DNA from: Candidatus Woesearchaeota archaeon
GTDB lineage: Archaea > Nanobdellota > Nanobdellia > SCGC-AAA011-G17 > UBA489
Assembly: GCA_030679025.1 (NCBI GenBank)
Contig: JAUXTV010000098.1
Span: 1 to 13,958, forward strand
Direction of reading: 5' to 3'
Length of the DNA: 13,958 nt
Shown piece after piece: positions 12,563 to 13,958 of the stretch (positions within the stretch are counted from its first letter, which is position 1; each line of letters opens with the position of its first letter). The translations under genes and the position numbers were made by a program. Under the pieces are notes generated by a model that was not told the origin of the DNA, made no database searches, and saw only the letters and a list, made by a program, of their open reading frames with translations.

Positions 12563-13958
12563 ATGATTCGTCAGCCTATTGTGGTTATTGTTGGTCATAT
12601 CGACCATGGAAAATCGAGTATCTTAGAGCGTATTAAAGGCATTTCTATCACCAAGGGAGAAGCTGGAGGCATTACTCAATCACTCAAATCCTATAATGTT
12701 CCTTTTTCAGCTCTAGACAAATTTTGTGGTCCTCTGTTGAAGAATGTTTCTTTTAAAATTACCTTACCAGGCCTCTTATTTTTGGACACTCCTGGACATG
12801 CAGCATTTAACAATATGAGAAAACGCGGAGGAAACTTAGCAGATATTGCTCTGTTAGTAGTTGATGCTCATCAAGGACTTCAAGAACAGACTTTAGAATC
12901 TCTTAACATTTTACGCCAATATAAAACTCCTTTCATTCTTGTCCTCAATAAAGTTGATTTGGTTGATGGCTGGAGAACAGGATCTTCTGGACTTTTACAG
13001 ACGCTTAAATCTCAAAACGAACGCACTCAACAACAATTAGACAATGTACTCTATACTGCAGTTGCAAAATTAAGTGAGCTTGGTTTTCAAGCAGAACGCT
13101 TTGACAGAATAAATGATTATACCAATCAAGTTGCTATTGTGCCTGTCAGCGCAAAAACTGGAGAAGGATTACCAGAACTCTTGATGGTGCTGATAGGATT
13201 AGCACAAAAATATTTAGAAAAAAGCTTGCAAACTGAAGTTAGTGGTCCTGGCAAAGGCACTATTCTTGAAGTCAAAGATGAAGCTGGCTTGGGAACTTTT
13301 TTAGATGTAGTTATTTATGATGGTTCATTGAAAACTAATGATACTATTGTTCTTGGCACTCTGGATAAACCCTTAGTCACTAAAGTGCGTGCTTTGTTTG
13401 AACAAGAAAAAGGCAGTAGCACTAAATTAAAATCTGTGAAGGAAGTGCATGCTGCCGCTGGTGTTCGTGTTGTTGCTCCAGACTTTACTGGTGTTGTTGG
13501 AGGCATGCCTCTTCGTGTTGCTGTTGGTCCTGTCGAACCTGTTATCGAAGAAGTGCAAGCAGAAATTGAAGAAGTCGTGATTGAAGCAGATCAAGAAGGA
13601 GTTATTATCAAAGCAGACACTCTTGGCAGCTTGGAAGCATTAGCAGTATTATTAAGACAACAAGATATTCCTATCAAACGCGCAGCATTGGGTCCCATTT
13701 CTAAAAAAGATATTGCTGATGCGAAAGCAGAACAAGATCCTATTTACAAAGTTGTTCTTGGTTTTAATATTGAACCTTTAAAAACTGAAGTCAAAACTAT
13801 TTGCCATCCTGTCATCTACAAAGTTATTGAAGAATATGTTGCTTGGAAAACACAAGTCTCCAAGAAAGAAGAGATGCAAGAATTAGCAGACATGACTAGA
13901 CCTTGCAGAATTCATATTTTACCTGGCTGTGTCTTTAGACAAAGCAATCCTGCTGTTG
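12563..13958 (+). CDS. infB: Translation initiation factor aIF5B/IF2, 3' end cut by the window
   Basis: 465 codons are present of a protein usually about 600 residues long. The GTPase joins the ribosomal subunits at initiation and helps place initiator tRNA. The G domain is complete: P-loop GHIDHGKS (11-18), switch I GGIT (35-38), DTPGH (75-79), NKVD (129-132) and a later SAKT. Domain II (GTILEVKDEAGLGTFLDVVIYDG) and the start of domain III (EGVIIKADTLGSLEALAVLL) follow, then PIKRAALGPISKKDIADA. The P-loop reads GHIDHGKSS where GHVDHGKTT is usual. No intein is seen in the P-loop or the rest of the visible G domain. It has its own promoter here rather than following ndk directly. Confidence 0.96.
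   Translation, partial: MIRQPIVVIVGHIDHGKSSILERIKGISITKGEAGGITQSLKSYNVPFSALDKFCGPLLKNVSFKITLPGLLFLDTPGHAAFNNMRKRGGNLADIALLVVDAHQGLQEQTLESLNILRQYKTPFILVLNKVDLVDGWRTGSSGLLQTLKSQNERTQQQLDNVLYTAVAKLSELGFQAERFDRINDYTNQVAIVPVSAKTGEGLPELLMVLIGLAQKYLEKSLQTEVSGPGKGTILEVKDEAGLGTFLDVVIYDGSLKTNDTIVLGTLDKPLVTKVRALFEQEKGSSTKLKSVKEVHAAAGVRVVAPDFTGVVGGMPLRVAVGPVEPVIEEVQAEIEEVVIEADQEGVIIKADTLGSLEALAVLLRQQDIPIKRAALGPISKKDIADAKAEQDPIYKVVLGFNIEPLKTEVKTICHPVIYKVIEEYVAWKTQVSKKEEMQELADMTRPCRIHILPGCVFRQSNPAV

Noticed and set aside
1..13958. CRISPR array, transposase, integrase, inverted terminal repeats or tRNA genes around the accessory block
   Set aside because: I read both strands for regular repeats, cloverleaf-like sequences and recombinase motifs and found none. 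Mobility of the block is therefore not supported directly.

Overview
The window looks like a piece of an archaeal chromosome, probably from a small-genome DPANN lineage of the Woesearchaeota/Pacearchaeota kind. The domain follows from the sequence: ribosomal proteins L7Ae, S28e and L24e, an IF2 of the aIF5B type, an archaeal-type glutamyl-tRNA synthetase, an AbrB-PhoU regulator, and BRE/TATA promoters about 26 nt before the starts. The lineage is only an inference. The DNA is AT-rich and densely packed; the longest non-coding stretch is about 140 bp.

Left part (1-5603). A minus-strand operon encodes a membrane-anchored protein with a very long coiled coil and a small three-helix membrane protein, perhaps followed by a gene cut by the edge. 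Divergent from it are a Ca2+/Na+ exchanger-family transporter (1925-2890) and a cis-prenyltransferase (2954-3664) for polyprenyl lipid carriers. The prenyltransferase ends stop-to-stop against a 98-aa protein of unknown function that follows glutamyl-tRNA synthetase (gltX) on the minus strand.

Centre (5681-8844). A secreted LamG-domain protein is followed by an operon rpl7ae - rps28e - rpl24e - ndk - hsp20-like. The first four genes form the start of a widespread archaeal cluster whose usual last member is infB.

Right part (8831-13958). infB is displaced by about 4.1 kb. Between ndk and infB lie the Hsp20-like gene, a minus-strand micro-operon of three small proteins (56-aa acidic, 47-aa zinc ribbon, 34-aa basic), an AbrB-PhoU regulator, and a two-gene cassette with its own promoter: an APH/protein-kinase-fold phosphotransferase overlapping by 4 nt a protein resembling SMODS-associated NUDIX domains. 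infB then starts from its own promoter, which shares the 13-mer AAACCTTTTTAAA with the rpl7ae promoter.

The kinase-NUDIX pair and the small-protein operon are the best candidates for something undescribed. Recurring signs of tight translation coupling are TAA-N-ATG junctions (four times on the minus strand) and ATGA overlaps (twice on the plus strand).
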